Origin: Armatimonadetes bacterium UBA5352
GTDB taxonomy: Bacteria > Armatimonadota > Zipacnadia > Zipacnadales > UBA5352
Assembly: GCA_002411015.1 (NCBI GenBank)
Contig: DHPY01000104.1
Location: 39,810-103,809 of the forward strand
Direction: 5' to 3'
Length of the DNA: 64,000 nucleotides
Shown here: positions 43,203 to 51,476 of the stretch, piece by piece
How positions within the stretch are numbered: the first letter of the stretch is position 1
Layout of the letters: each line of letters begins with the position of its first letter
The notes under the pieces: generated by a model
Databases searched by the model: none
Seen by the model: only the letters and a program-made list of their open reading frames with translations
What the model was told of the DNA's origin: nothing
Program-made: the position numbers and the translations under genes

Positions 43203-44279
43203 TCAGCCCTCGCGGGCGAGGAAGATCATCCCAAGGACGCCGAACAGCGCGTCCGGCGCCCAGCCGGCGGTTACTGGATCGAGTGAGCCAGCAAGCCCGA
43301 AGGCCAGTGTCCACGACCGCACGCCATTATACAGGAAGACCACCAGCAGCGAGACGACGACTCCGACGTACGTGCCGTGGCGCGCGTAGCGATGGCCCAG
43401 CGGTGCAGCCACGATGGCGAAGACGAAGCAGGCGACCGGGATTGAGTACTTGAAGTGCAGGTAGACCTCGTACTGCTGCGTGTCGCCGCCGGTGGCCTTG
43501 CGGACCTCGATCAGCTCCTGCAGCTCGTACGGCGCCATCTCCGCCGGGGCGCGGTGCTCGGAGTAGTACTGCTGCAGCGCGCGTGTGAGGTGCACCTCGC
43601 GGCTGGCGAACTGCTCGACCTCGGCCCCGAGGCCGCCGCGCTCATCAAGCGCCACCCGGGCGCCATCGTAGAGCGTCCAGACGGTGCCCTGCAGATGCGC
43701 GCTCTGCGCTACCATGACCTCCGAGATGCGGCCCTCGCCGTTGCGCGTCCAGATGGCGATCTCGCGCAGCAGGTTCTCCGCCGGAAGCATGTCGCGCACG
43801 TAGAAGAAGCGGCCCTGCTCATCGCGAAAGAACTGGTTGTGGGCCTCGCGCACCACCGCCTGGGTCATCATCATGTCGGCCAGCGCCTGCTGCGCAGCCT
43901 CCATGGTGGTCGGGACGACGTACTGGTTGAGGGCGAGGCCGCCCCCGGATGCGAGGGCTCCGGCGATGATCATGGGGGCGCAGATGCGGGTGAAGGAGAC
44001 TCCGCCCGCGCGGATGGCGGTAATCTCCCCGTAGTGAGCCAGGGTCGTGACGGACATCGCGACGCCGAGCAGTGTGCCGAAGGGGAGCGACCAGACGATC
44101 GCGCGGGGAGTGCGCAGGAGCAGGTAGCGGATGATCAGCTCCGCGGAGACGCGGCCGCCCACGATCGTTGAGCTGATGTTGTATGCGACCTCCGCGAGGA
44201 GGATCAGCACGAAGAGCATCAGCCCGACGATGAAGGGCAGAATGAGTCTGCCGAGGAGGTAGCGGTCGATGATTCGCAT
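43203..44279 (-). CDS. LptF/LptG-family permease (YjgP/YjgQ)
   Basis: The 358-residue inner-membrane protein has the family opening RIIDRYLLGRLILPFIVGLMLFVLI. LPFGTLLGVAMSVTTLAHYGEITAIRAGGVS follows near residue 65, then a periplasmic jellyroll-like region and three C-terminal helices (FVFAIVAAPLGHR). In the LptB2FG complex such proteins pull lipopolysaccharide out of the inner membrane, so it implies an outer membrane. A single gene is present here; a partner would be elsewhere, or the complex is homodimeric. It begins just downstream of acpS. Confidence 0.92.
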   Translation of the reverse strand: MRIIDRYLLGRLILPFIVGLMLFVLILLAEVAYNISSTIVGGRVSAELIIRYLLLRTPRAIVWSLPFGTLLGVAMSVTTLAHYGEITAIRAGGVSFTRICAPMIIAGALASGGGLALNQYVVPTTMEAAQQALADMMMTQAVVREAHNQFFRDEQGRFFYVRDMLPAENLLREIAIWTRNGEGRISEVMVAQSAHLQGTVWTLYDGARVALDERGGLGAEVEQFASREVHLTRALQQYYSEHRAPAEMAPYELQELIEVRKATGGDTQQYEVYLHFKYSIPVACFVFAIVAAPLGHRYARHGTYVGVVVSLLVVFLYNGVRSWTLAFGLAGSLDPVTAGWAPDALFGVLGMIFLAREG

Positions 44280-44306
44280 GCGGTTACACGCTGGACGCCT
44301 GTGGCG

Positions 44307-44690
44307 TTAGCCGGGACCCTCGAGAATGACGACGGCCATGGCGATGCCAGCGTCGTGGGAGAGGGAGACGTGAATGTTAGTGACGCCCATGGCATCGGCG
44401 CGCTCCTTCGCCGCGCCGCTCAGGACAAGCTCAGGCCGCCCGCTCGGGTGCTTGCGCACCTCGATCTGCGTGAAGTGAACGCCGCCGCGCCAGCCGGTGC
44501 CGAGGGCCTTCATGCAGGCCTCTTTCGCGGCGAAACGCGTGCCGAGGCGCTCCGAAAGGGTCGCGCGCAGCTCAGCGGTCTCGATCTCCCTGCGCGTGAA
44601 GCAGCGGCAGAGGAAGCGGTCGCCGTATGATTCGACGAGATATCCCAGCCGGTCTGTTCCAACGATGTCTGTCCCTATTCCGAGGATCAT
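44307..44690 (-). CDS. acpS: holo-[acyl-carrier-protein] synthase
   Basis: The 127-residue protein transfers 4'-phosphopantetheine from CoA to ACP. Both signature blocks are present: GIGTDIVGTDRL at residues 4-15 and FAAKEACMKALGTG with the magnesium-binding glutamate near residue 58. The C-terminal VSLSHD segment also matches. AGGAG six bases upstream fixes ATG 44690; an upstream in-frame start at 44750 would place the core after 20 extra residues and lacks support. Length is normal for AcpS. Confidence 0.95.
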   Translation of the reverse strand: MILGIGTDIVGTDRLGYLVESYGDRFLCRCFTRREIETAELRATLSERLGTRFAAKEACMKALGTGWRGGVHFTQIEVRKHPSGRPELVLSGAAKERADAMGVTNIHVSLSHDAGIAMAVVILEGPG

Positions 44691-44728
44691 GCAGCGCTCC
44701 TGGTTGCAGCAGCTATCAAGGCAGAGTG

Positions 44729-44750
44729 GTACGGGCGTCCTCGCCCGCAC
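44729..44750. repeat. GC hairpin with shared core
   Basis: GTACGGGCG pairs with CGCCCGCAC around TCCT. The centre GGCGTCCTCGCC is close to the cores of hairpins at 12298 and 42197. Confidence 0.55.
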
Positions 44751-44788
44751 ACTGGGCGGAGCCGTTGGCTGTCACAGGCTCTCGTTCT

Positions 44789-44810
44789 GGTGGGGCGAGG
44801 GCACCCCACC
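44789..44810. repeat. GC hairpin with shared core
   Basis: GGTGGGG at 44789-44795 pairs with CCCCACC at 44804-44810. Read on the minus strand, the centre is GGTGCCCTCGCC, like the other hairpins, but the stem is different. Confidence 0.55.
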
Positions 44811-44836
44811 TACGTGGGCAATGTCGGCTCCTGAAG

Positions 44837-45874
44837 TCATTCCTTGATGACCACGCGGGTGCCGATCGGGATGGTCTCATACATCTCGATCGCGTGCGCG
44901 TTCGTGAGCCGGATGCAGCCGCCTGAGATGCGCCTGCCGATGGATGACGGCTGGTTGGTGCCGTGGATGCCGATGGCGCGGCCGGTCTCATAGCCGCGGG
45001 CGGTGGTGCCGAGCCAGCGAGCGCCCAGCGGGTTGCGCGGGCTGCCGCCGGGGATGTACTCGCCCCAGTACGCCCGCCACGGCGGCCACACGGCCTTGTT
45101 GCGGACGCGCCAGTCGCCGATGGGGCTGTTGTTCCCCTCACCGGTGCAGCACGCCCAGCGGACGAGCTGCCTGCCGGAGTACGAGACCTCCAGCGTGCGA
45201 TCGCTGCGATCGATCACGATCTCAAAGAGGTCCTCCGGAGCCGCGACCTCGAGGCGCCGATCGCCGCTGGAGAGCGTCCAGGCCGACTTCGCTGCGCTCC
45301 ACGCAGTGCTGACGGGCAGGACGGCATCGAGGCCTCGTACCGGCAGGTGCAGCCGGCCGTTGAGTTCACGGGGCGGCTGCGGGAGGGTCACCGGCTGGTA
45401 GTTGCGTCTCACGATAGGGCTGAGGGGCGTGAACTCCACGATGCCAGTCGGGGCGATCAGCCTCGCCGGAGCGCCTGGCGCCTGCCGGACCAGTTCCGCG
45501 CCGATGAAGCTCGCGACCGTCGCGGCATCCACGTAGAAGACGTCTTCGAGACGAACGCCGCTGGCCGCTGCGCCCTGCTCAGCCTGAACACGCGCCAGCG
45601 CCGCCGCAAGCTCACCACTGCGATGGCTGACCGCAGAAGCCACGGGGGCGACGGAGGGGGCCTCGAGCCTCCCGGAGCGCACCCGTTGTGGGAGCGGCGG
45701 GGAGATGACACACGCGAGCGGTGTGCGCGAGGCCGAGGCGTGGCCGTCGGTCAGGCGCTGGTAGAGGGCGATGTCCAGCGCCGAGCAGGCGACCCATAGA
45801 CCCGCAACTGCGAGGGCGACCTGCAGAAGCTCGATCGCCCAGGAACGCGCGCTTCCAGCCTGTACCGCGACCAT
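44837..45874 (-). CDS. L,D-transpeptidase with copper-amine-oxidase-type stalk domain
   Basis: The 345-residue protein begins with one membrane anchor (about residues 10-32). A stalk-domain region follows (about 95-220: FYVDAATVASFIGAELV, LNGRLHLPVRGLDAVL), then a C-terminal YkuD catalytic domain. The catalytic motif is complete: His304 in IHGTNQPSS and Cys320 in SGGCIRLTNAHA. Such enzymes form 3-3 cross-links or attach proteins to peptidoglycan in the periplasm. ATG 45874 is the best start although its ribosome binding site is weak. Stalk-plus-YkuD is an unusual pairing and echoes the stalk protein at 12418. Confidence 0.88.
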   Translation of the reverse strand: MVAVQAGSARSWAIELLQVALAVAGLWVACSALDIALYQRLTDGHASASRTPLACVISPPLPQRVRSGRLEAPSVAPVASAVSHRSGELAAALARVQAEQGAAASGVRLEDVFYVDAATVASFIGAELVRQAPGAPARLIAPTGIVEFTPLSPIVRRNYQPVTLPQPPRELNGRLHLPVRGLDAVLPVSTAWSAAKSAWTLSSGDRRLEVAAPEDLFEIVIDRSDRTLEVSYSGRQLVRWACCTGEGNNSPIGDWRVRNKAVWPPWRAYWGEYIPGGSPRNPLGARWLGTTARGYETGRAIGIHGTNQPSSIGRRISGGCIRLTNAHAIEMYETIPIGTRVVIKE

Positions 45875-45987
45875 GTCTGCCACCCGAGGTGCGATGTTGC
45901 CGCGCGTAGAGCCTGTCCCGGATGGGAGTATACATTCCGCGAGGGCGTGCTGCAAGTCGAAGCACCGAATGCATACCGCCGAGCACG

Positions 45988-46929
45988 TTACGAACAAGTG
46001 ACCCAGTCGGGGCGGAAGTTCATCCACCGGATCCGTTCGCGGCGCCAGGTGTAGACGAGATGGACGCTGCCATCATCGGCGACCATGAGCGTCGGGTAGG
46101 AGTACTCACCCGGCTCGCTCTCCACATTGCGCCTGGCCAGCCATGTCCGGCCCTCATCGAGTGAGAGCGCCATGGTGAGAGGAGTGCGCTGCGTGGGGCT
46201 GTCGTTGAAGCAGACGATGGTCTCGCCGCTGTCGAGCTTCACCATGTCGGCGCCCGAGTTGGGGTTCTGCAGTTCCGAGGGCACGCATGGCGACCACGTC
46301 TCGCCGCCGTCCGTTGAGTCGCACTCCCACGCGTGGGAGACCTCGCCATCTGAGCGCAGGATCGCGTGCAGCGTGCCATCCTCCCGCTCGATGACGGCGG
46401 GCTGGATTGCGCCGGTGGGGGCGGACATGCGGCCGGAGCGGCGCCACGCCTCGCCACCGTCATCGGTGAGATAGCAGACGCCCTCCCAGACCTTCTCATC
46501 ATAGGCAGGCAGCACGAGCCGCCCGGAGGAGAGTTGCAGCGGGCGATGGCGGACCATCATCCCGGGCTCGTCGTCGAAGACCTGGGCCTCGGTCCAGCTC
46601 TCGCCGCCGTCGTGGCTGCGGAGGAGGTAGAGCGCGGCGGTGTCCCAGCCGCTGTCCTGGATGACATCCACGAAGTGCCAGAGCTCGGTTCCCTGGCGGC
46701 ACACGACGGTGTTTCCGCCGGGGCGGCCGGGCGGGTCGAAGAGGACGCGGGGGTCGCTCCAGCGGTCGCCGCCGTGGATGGCGCACATGACGGCGACGTC
46801 GGCCGCGCCTTCATGCGAGCCGGCGTACCAGGTCGCGAACAGGCCGCCCCCAGGCCGCTCGGCGATCGAGGCGCAATGACAGGAGGGGCGTTCGGGGGTT
46901 CCGTGGAATATGAACTGACCGTAGAGCAT
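45988..46929 (-). CDS. sialidase-like propeller protein (second)
   Basis: The 313-residue protein has four clear Asp-box motifs: SHDGGESW, TDDGGEAW, STDGGETW and SLDEGRTW. It opens with FHGTPERPSCHCASIAE and GGLFATWYAGSHEGAADVAV, as in exo-sialidase-like members. No signal peptide is visible. The family includes sialidases and other glycoside hydrolases with the same fold, so activity is unproven. It diverges from the bioY gene; the start at 46929 has only a weak GAGGG nearby. Confidence 0.8.
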   Translation of the reverse strand: MLYGQFIFHGTPERPSCHCASIAERPGGGLFATWYAGSHEGAADVAVMCAIHGGDRWSDPRVLFDPPGRPGGNTVVCRQGTELWHFVDVIQDSGWDTAALYLLRSHDGGESWTEAQVFDDEPGMMVRHRPLQLSSGRLVLPAYDEKVWEGVCYLTDDGGEAWRRSGRMSAPTGAIQPAVIEREDGTLHAILRSDGEVSHAWECDSTDGGETWSPCVPSELQNPNSGADMVKLDSGETIVCFNDSPTQRTPLTMALSLDEGRTWLARRNVESEPGEYSYPTLMVADDGSVHLVYTWRRERIRWMNFRPDWVTCS

Positions 46930-46966
46930 AGCCCTCACCCATTCACTCTCAATTGCTCCGGCAAGC

Positions 46967-46995
46967 TTGCGGGGCAGTTGCGATCTGGGTATACT
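46967..46995 (+). promoter_or_regulatory. promoter of bioY and the downstream block
   Basis: TTGCGG (46967-46972), 17-base spacer, TATACT (46990-46995) with an upstream TG-containing extension. The predicted leader to the ATG at 47058 is about 55 bases. Confidence 0.65.
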
Positions 46996-47057
46996 GCCCC
47001 TCGAACCGCCACCCGGCACGACCTGCATGCCGGACGAGGCAGGAAAGGACGCCCAAT

Positions 47058-47639
47058 ATGGACAGAATCACCGCGCTGACGACGCGCATAGGTGTTCCCG
47101 CTCTTACCCGCCGCCACCTGCTCTTGATTGCAGGCACCGTTGCGGCCGCGGGCATGACCGCGGTAGCGGCGAACCTGCGGATCCCGCTCCCGTTCTCCCC
47201 CGTGCCCGTCACGGGCCAGACGATGATGGTGCTGATCTCAGGCGCCGTCCTCGGGCCGCTGGCGGGCTCGCTGAGCCAGGTGCTGTTCATAGTGATGGGC
47301 GCAGCGGGTGCGGTGCCTCTCGCGGGCGGCGCGCTGACGGGCGTTACATTCGGCTACCTGATCGGCTTCGTCATTGCCGCGCGGATCGTAGGTGCCGCGA
47401 CGCGCCGCACCGACAGCGCCCTGAAGGTCGGCTTGGCGATGGGCCTCGCGAGCCTCACACTTCTCCTGTGCGGATCGGCCTGGCTCTGCGTGTCGCAGGG
47501 GCTTTCGGTGGGACAGGCTCTGAGCGTAGGGCTGCTGCCGTTCCTGCCCGGAGATGGGCTCAAGGCGCTGGCGGCACTGGCGTTCTGGCGTGCGGGCTCG
47601 GGCGCGTGGCGGAAGCTCTCGCGGACGGCTAAAGACTGA
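47058..47639 (+). CDS. bioY: biotin transporter S-component
   Basis: The 193-residue integral membrane protein has the BioY pattern: IPLPFSPVPVTGQTMMVLISGAVLGP near residue 42, ALTGVTFGYLIGFVIAA near residue 95, and the C-terminal LPFLPGDGLKALAALA. It captures biotin for an ECF-type transporter. ECF A and T components are not in the window. AAAGGA lies upstream of the ATG. It heads a plus-strand block with short gaps, though a metabolic link to the following glycan genes is not evident. Confidence 0.92.
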   Translation: MDRITALTTRIGVPALTRRHLLLIAGTVAAAGMTAVAANLRIPLPFSPVPVTGQTMMVLISGAVLGPLAGSLSQVLFIVMGAAGAVPLAGGALTGVTFGYLIGFVIAARIVGAATRRTDSALKVGLAMGLASLTLLLCGSAWLCVSQGLSVGQALSVGLLPFLPGDGLKALAALAFWRAGSGAWRKLSRTAKD

Positions 47640-47664
47640 GGCTCACCCGGGGAGGATGAGAGCA

Positions 47665-49434
47665 GTGGCCGAGGGAGGTGGCGCCGGCAGCCCCGCTGAG
47701 ACGCCGACCGACGGCGCCTCAGACCGGCTACGAGACTGGCCGCTTCGGCTGGCAGTTGTTGCGGCGCTGGCCGTAGCCATCTTCTACTCGATCATGCAGC
47801 AGCAGGCCGGACCGCTTCTCTGGCCCGATGCGGTCGGGTACGTCTCCGGCGCGCAGGCCCTGGTAAAGAGGGGCGTGTACAGCCTGTCAACAATGCAATT
47901 CACCCCCGAACTGCTCGATGCGCCCAGCGAGATCAACCCAGTCCCCTGGTGGCCCCCGGGCTATTCGGCCGCGATTGCCCTCGTCTCTGGTCTGCAGGCT
48001 GACGATCCGGTGAGGATGGTGCTGGCGACACACGCACTCAACCTCGCCGGGCAACTCCTCGCCGGGCTCGGCTTCGGGGTGCTGGCGTCGCTGACATCGG
48101 GAAGGCGCATCGCGGCCCCGGTCGTGGCGGGGCTGTATCTCCTCTCGGGGCCGGTCATCTACGAGGCCCCGCGCGTACTCTCCGAGCATCTCTTCATGGC
48201 CCTGGTCGCATGGGCGCTGGTCGCGCACGTGAAGGTCGTCGAGGCTCCTCACTGGCGTTACGTGGCGGTCGCGTCGGTGTTCTGGTCGGCGGCTGTCCTG
48301 ACGCGCTACACCGGTGCGCCTCTCGCCGCGCTGGCGGGAATGGCGGGTGCGGTGACACTCTGGCAGAGCGAGGATCGCTGGCGGCGCATCGCAGGGGCGC
48401 TTGTGCCAAGCGCAGCGGCGTGGCTGACGCTCGCGGCATGGCTTGGGCGGAACCATTTCATTGCGGGGCGCCTCACGCAGCACTATGCGGAGGCCGGTCA
48501 TCCAGCCAGTTTCAAGGCGCTGGAGCTTCTGTACGCTTTCACCCTCGGCCTGAGCGGCATACCGACGGACCCGAACATCATCTCGGGCCCCGATCTCCTC
48601 ATCGCGTTCCTCGGCGGGTTCTTTCTCATCTTCACTTTGGTCGCAGCGGGATTGGAGGGTCTCAGGCTGCCCGCCCCGACTCGCACGCTGGCATGGAGAT
48701 GGCTGCGCCTCCTCTGCCTGGTCGGAATCCCGCTCCTCCTCGCTTCGCTTCTTCTGGCCAGCCTTCGTGGCAGGCTCAACACATTCTGGGGCAGGATGAT
48801 GATGCCTCTGGAGGCGCTCACCCTCGTCTTCCTCATGGGCGCCGCAATACGTCGGCAGGCGGCCCGGGTGCCGTTCGTCGCGCTGGCGCTGTGTGTGGTC
48901 GTCGGAGGTCTGACCGCTGGTGTGTCGAATCTCATGCTTCCATCGGGGCGGCATCGGCTGGCGGAGTTCGCCTCCATCGCGGGCAGTCCAGCAATGCGTG
49001 AGGCGGTACGAGGACGGCGCGTGCTGATTGCAGGGGATAGCTGCATCCCCGTGGCCGTACTCAGTGTCCCGGCGGCGGTGTTCCTGCCGGAGGCGGAGGC
49101 TGTCTACTGGCTTGACAATCCAGGTTACACCGGCCTTGTCCTCGGACCCGGAAGTCTGCAGGACCTAATGGCGCAGTGTCGGATAGAGTTCCTTCTGCGC
49201 GGCCCGGACGAGTACCTGACGAGTTACCAGGAGGGCGGCATCGGCCCCGAGGCGCTGCGCCGGAAGTTGCATGCGCAGTTGGTGGAACTGGAGAGGGAGG
49301 AACTCGAGGCGTCCGAGGACTGGAAGGTGTGCCTGCCGCTGCACACGCGTCCCGTATCCAGAGCGGGGATGTGGTCACTGGAGGAAATCGTGGCCGTTCC
49401 CGCGCCGACCAGCAGCACTCATAGCGAGAGGTGA
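47665..49434 (+). CDS. membrane glycosyltransferase, GT39/ArnT-like
   Basis: The protein (about 589 residues) has roughly ten to twelve membrane helices. An early periplasmic loop holds LLWPDAVGYVSGAQALVKRG, like the acidic first-loop motif of PMT/ArnT-type GT-C enzymes, and a soluble C-terminal region follows. GGAGG directly abuts ATG 47656, so the GTG at 47665, nine bases from that site, is preferred. GT-C enzymes transfer sugars from lipid carriers to protein or lipid. The acceptor here is unknown. Only seven bases separate it from the isomerase gene. Confidence 0.75.
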   Translation: MAEGGGAGSPAETPTDGASDRLRDWPLRLAVVAALAVAIFYSIMQQQAGPLLWPDAVGYVSGAQALVKRGVYSLSTMQFTPELLDAPSEINPVPWWPPGYSAAIALVSGLQADDPVRMVLATHALNLAGQLLAGLGFGVLASLTSGRRIAAPVVAGLYLLSGPVIYEAPRVLSEHLFMALVAWALVAHVKVVEAPHWRYVAVASVFWSAAVLTRYTGAPLAALAGMAGAVTLWQSEDRWRRIAGALVPSAAAWLTLAAWLGRNHFIAGRLTQHYAEAGHPASFKALELLYAFTLGLSGIPTDPNIISGPDLLIAFLGGFFLIFTLVAAGLEGLRLPAPTRTLAWRWLRLLCLVGIPLLLASLLLASLRGRLNTFWGRMMMPLEALTLVFLMGAAIRRQAARVPFVALALCVVVGGLTAGVSNLMLPSGRHRLAEFASIAGSPAMREAVRGRRVLIAGDSCIPVAVLSVPAAVFLPEAEAVYWLDNPGYTGLVLGPGSLQDLMAQCRIEFLLRGPDEYLTSYQEGGIGPEALRRKLHAQLVELEREELEASEDWKVCLPLHTRPVSRAGMWSLEEIVAVPAPTSSTHSER

Positions 49435-49440
49435 CGAGAC

Positions 49441-50253
49441 GTGAAGCTTGGTGTGCGAGCGATTATCTTCACACGCACTCATCCGGTCGAGGAAGCGGCC
49501 AGGCTCATCGCTTCCTATGGCCTCGACGGCGTGGCGGTACCCACGATCTATCAGGAGTACCCGCAGTACAGCACCAGCCACCCGGCGATGGACCCGTCGG
49601 CATACCCGGCGGAGGCGGCGGAGCATGTCCGCAGGAGCTTCCACGACGCCGGGCTGGCAACGTGGGCGATGGACTCCTACAACAACATCAGCAGCGATGA
49701 TCCGGAGGTCCGGCGTGCCGCGATTGACGCGATGAAGGGCGCCATCGAGACCGCGCGGCGCTTCGGCTGCGACACTATCGCCACTGAGTCCGGCCGGCGC
49801 GGGGTCGGAGGCTTCGAGCGCTGCGTCGAGGCATTCCGGGAGTTCATGCCGCTGGCGGAGGCGAACGGGATCACGGTCTGCGTGGAGCCGTCTTACGCGC
49901 AGACGGTGCCGAACTCATGGACGATGCGCGGGCTGATCGAGGAGATCGGTAGCCCGAACCTGAAGGTCCTGCTCGACCCGGCGAACATCCTCTGCTACGA
50001 CGACACCGCGCGGCCGTTCGAGGTACTGCGCGAGCATATTGTCCTCGCGCACGCGAAGGATTGCATCGTGGATGAGAAGGGGATGCCGAGCTTCCCCTCC
50101 GCCGGCCAGGGTCAGGTGAACTGGCCGGTCTTCCTCGAGCGACTGATGGCACTCGGGGACGTGCCGCTGATCATTGAGTACGCGAAAGAAGAGACCTTTG
50201 CCGAAGTCGTGGACTTCCTGCGCGCGCAGATCGCCGAGGTCGAAGGGAACTGA
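49441..50253 (+). CDS. sugar phosphate isomerase/epimerase (second)
   Basis: The 270-residue TIM barrel has the xylose-isomerase-like pattern: TIATESGRRG near residue 103, CVEPSYAQ near 148, LLDPANILCYDD near 178, HAKDCIVDE near 203 and LIIEYAKEE near 245. These supply the expected Glu, Asp, His and Glu metal ligands. GTG 49441 is preceded by GAGAGGTGA at good spacing. It is followed by the URO-D-like gene (88-base gap). It differs clearly from the protein at 10274, so the two probably handle different sugars. Confidence 0.83.
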   Translation: MKLGVRAIIFTRTHPVEEAARLIASYGLDGVAVPTIYQEYPQYSTSHPAMDPSAYPAEAAEHVRRSFHDAGLATWAMDSYNNISSDDPEVRRAAIDAMKGAIETARRFGCDTIATESGRRGVGGFERCVEAFREFMPLAEANGITVCVEPSYAQTVPNSWTMRGLIEEIGSPNLKVLLDPANILCYDDTARPFEVLREHIVLAHAKDCIVDEKGMPSFPSAGQGQVNWPVFLERLMALGDVPLIIEYAKEETFAEVVDFLRAQIAEVEGN

Positions 50254-50341
50254 GCCACCTCTCCCGGAGACCTCCGGTCTCACGGCCCCCTCTCCGTTCC
50301 GGAAGAGGGAGCCAACGTGAGGCAACGGAGGCAACCCGAGC

Positions 50342-51457
50342 ATGAATCAGCGGGAGCGCTTTGTCGCGTGCATGACGTATCAGCCGGTGGACCACGTCCC
50401 GGATCGGGAGTTCGGCTTCTGGGATGATACCTTCAAGCGGTGGCATCAGGAGGGGCTGCCGGAGGAGATCAACAGCAACTCCAACTGCGACCCGTTCTTC
50501 GGCTTCGAGCGCATGATGATGCTGCCGGCCCCGGTCGGGCTGATCCCGGGCTTTGAGAGCAAGATCCTCGAGGAGAGCGGGGACCGCCAGATCGTGCAGG
50601 ATGGCGAGGGCGCGAAGAAGGTCATCTACACGGATGGCACGAGCACGATCCCGCGTTACCTCGAGTTTCCGGTCAGGGACCGTGCTTCGTGGGAGGAGCT
50701 CAAGGAGCGGCTGCGGATTGACGACCCGGCGCGCTACGGGAGCGACTGGGACGAGATCGCTCTGCGCACGCACGAGAGCGATGTGCCCGTGCAGATCCAC
50801 GGCGGCAGTCTCTTCGGGCGGCTGCGGAACTACATGGGCTTCGAGGGCATCGCGATGATGTGCCACGATGACCCGGAGCTTATCGGCGATATGGTCGAGC
50901 ACATGTGCCAGATGGCCTGTGCGGTGATTGAGCCCGCGGTGAAGGCGGGCTGCCGGATCGACTGCGGCTCGTTCTGGGAGGACATCAACTTCAAGCAGGG
51001 CTGCATCATCTCCCCCACCATGTTCCACCGCTGGCTGACGCCGCGCTACACGCGGATCACGGACCTCATGTACGAGATGGGCGCGGTCATGTGCTTCGTC
51101 GATTCGGACGGCAACATCACCGATTCGGTTGATGGCTGGCTCGATGGCGGCGTGAACTGCATGTTCCCGGTGGAGGTCGCGGCGGGCTCGGACCCGATTG
51201 ACATTCGGAAGCGCTGGGGCCAGAAGGTTCTGCTGATGGGCGGCGTCAACAAGCGCGCGCTGGCGGCGGGCCGCGACGCGATTGACGCTGAGATCGCGCG
51301 CCTGAAGCCGCTGGTGGACGAGGGCGGCTACATCCCGCACGTGGACCATCGCGTGCCGCCGGATGTCAGCTACGCCGACTATCTCTACTACCTGCAGCGC
51401 AAGCGCGAGGTTTTCGGCATTCCGGAGCCGACCGACGCGCCGATGTTCAACACGTAG
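50342..51457 (+). CDS. URO-D-like protein lacking the methyltransferase zinc motif
   Basis: The 371-residue protein has the uroporphyrinogen-decarboxylase/MtaA-type barrel, opening with MNQRERFVACMTYQPVDHVP. In corrinoid methyltransferases of this fold, a zinc is held by His-X-Cys and a later Cys. Here the equivalent strand reads CFVDSDGNITD (VDSDG at residues 253-257), so the His and Cys are gone; GVNCMFPVEV follows. True URO-D substrate arginines near the N-terminus are also not evident. It is probably neither heme nor methyl-transfer related. Its neighbours are sugar genes on both sides. A truncated relative is at 36747. Confidence 0.8.
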   Translation: MNQRERFVACMTYQPVDHVPDREFGFWDDTFKRWHQEGLPEEINSNSNCDPFFGFERMMMLPAPVGLIPGFESKILEESGDRQIVQDGEGAKKVIYTDGTSTIPRYLEFPVRDRASWEELKERLRIDDPARYGSDWDEIALRTHESDVPVQIHGGSLFGRLRNYMGFEGIAMMCHDDPELIGDMVEHMCQMACAVIEPAVKAGCRIDCGSFWEDINFKQGCIISPTMFHRWLTPRYTRITDLMYEMGAVMCFVDSDGNITDSVDGWLDGGVNCMFPVEVAAGSDPIDIRKRWGQKVLLMGGVNKRALAAGRDAIDAEIARLKPLVDEGGYIPHVDHRVPPDVSYADYLYYLQRKREVFGIPEPTDAPMFNT

Positions 51458-51476
51458 CGCGAGGAGTCATGGCCTG

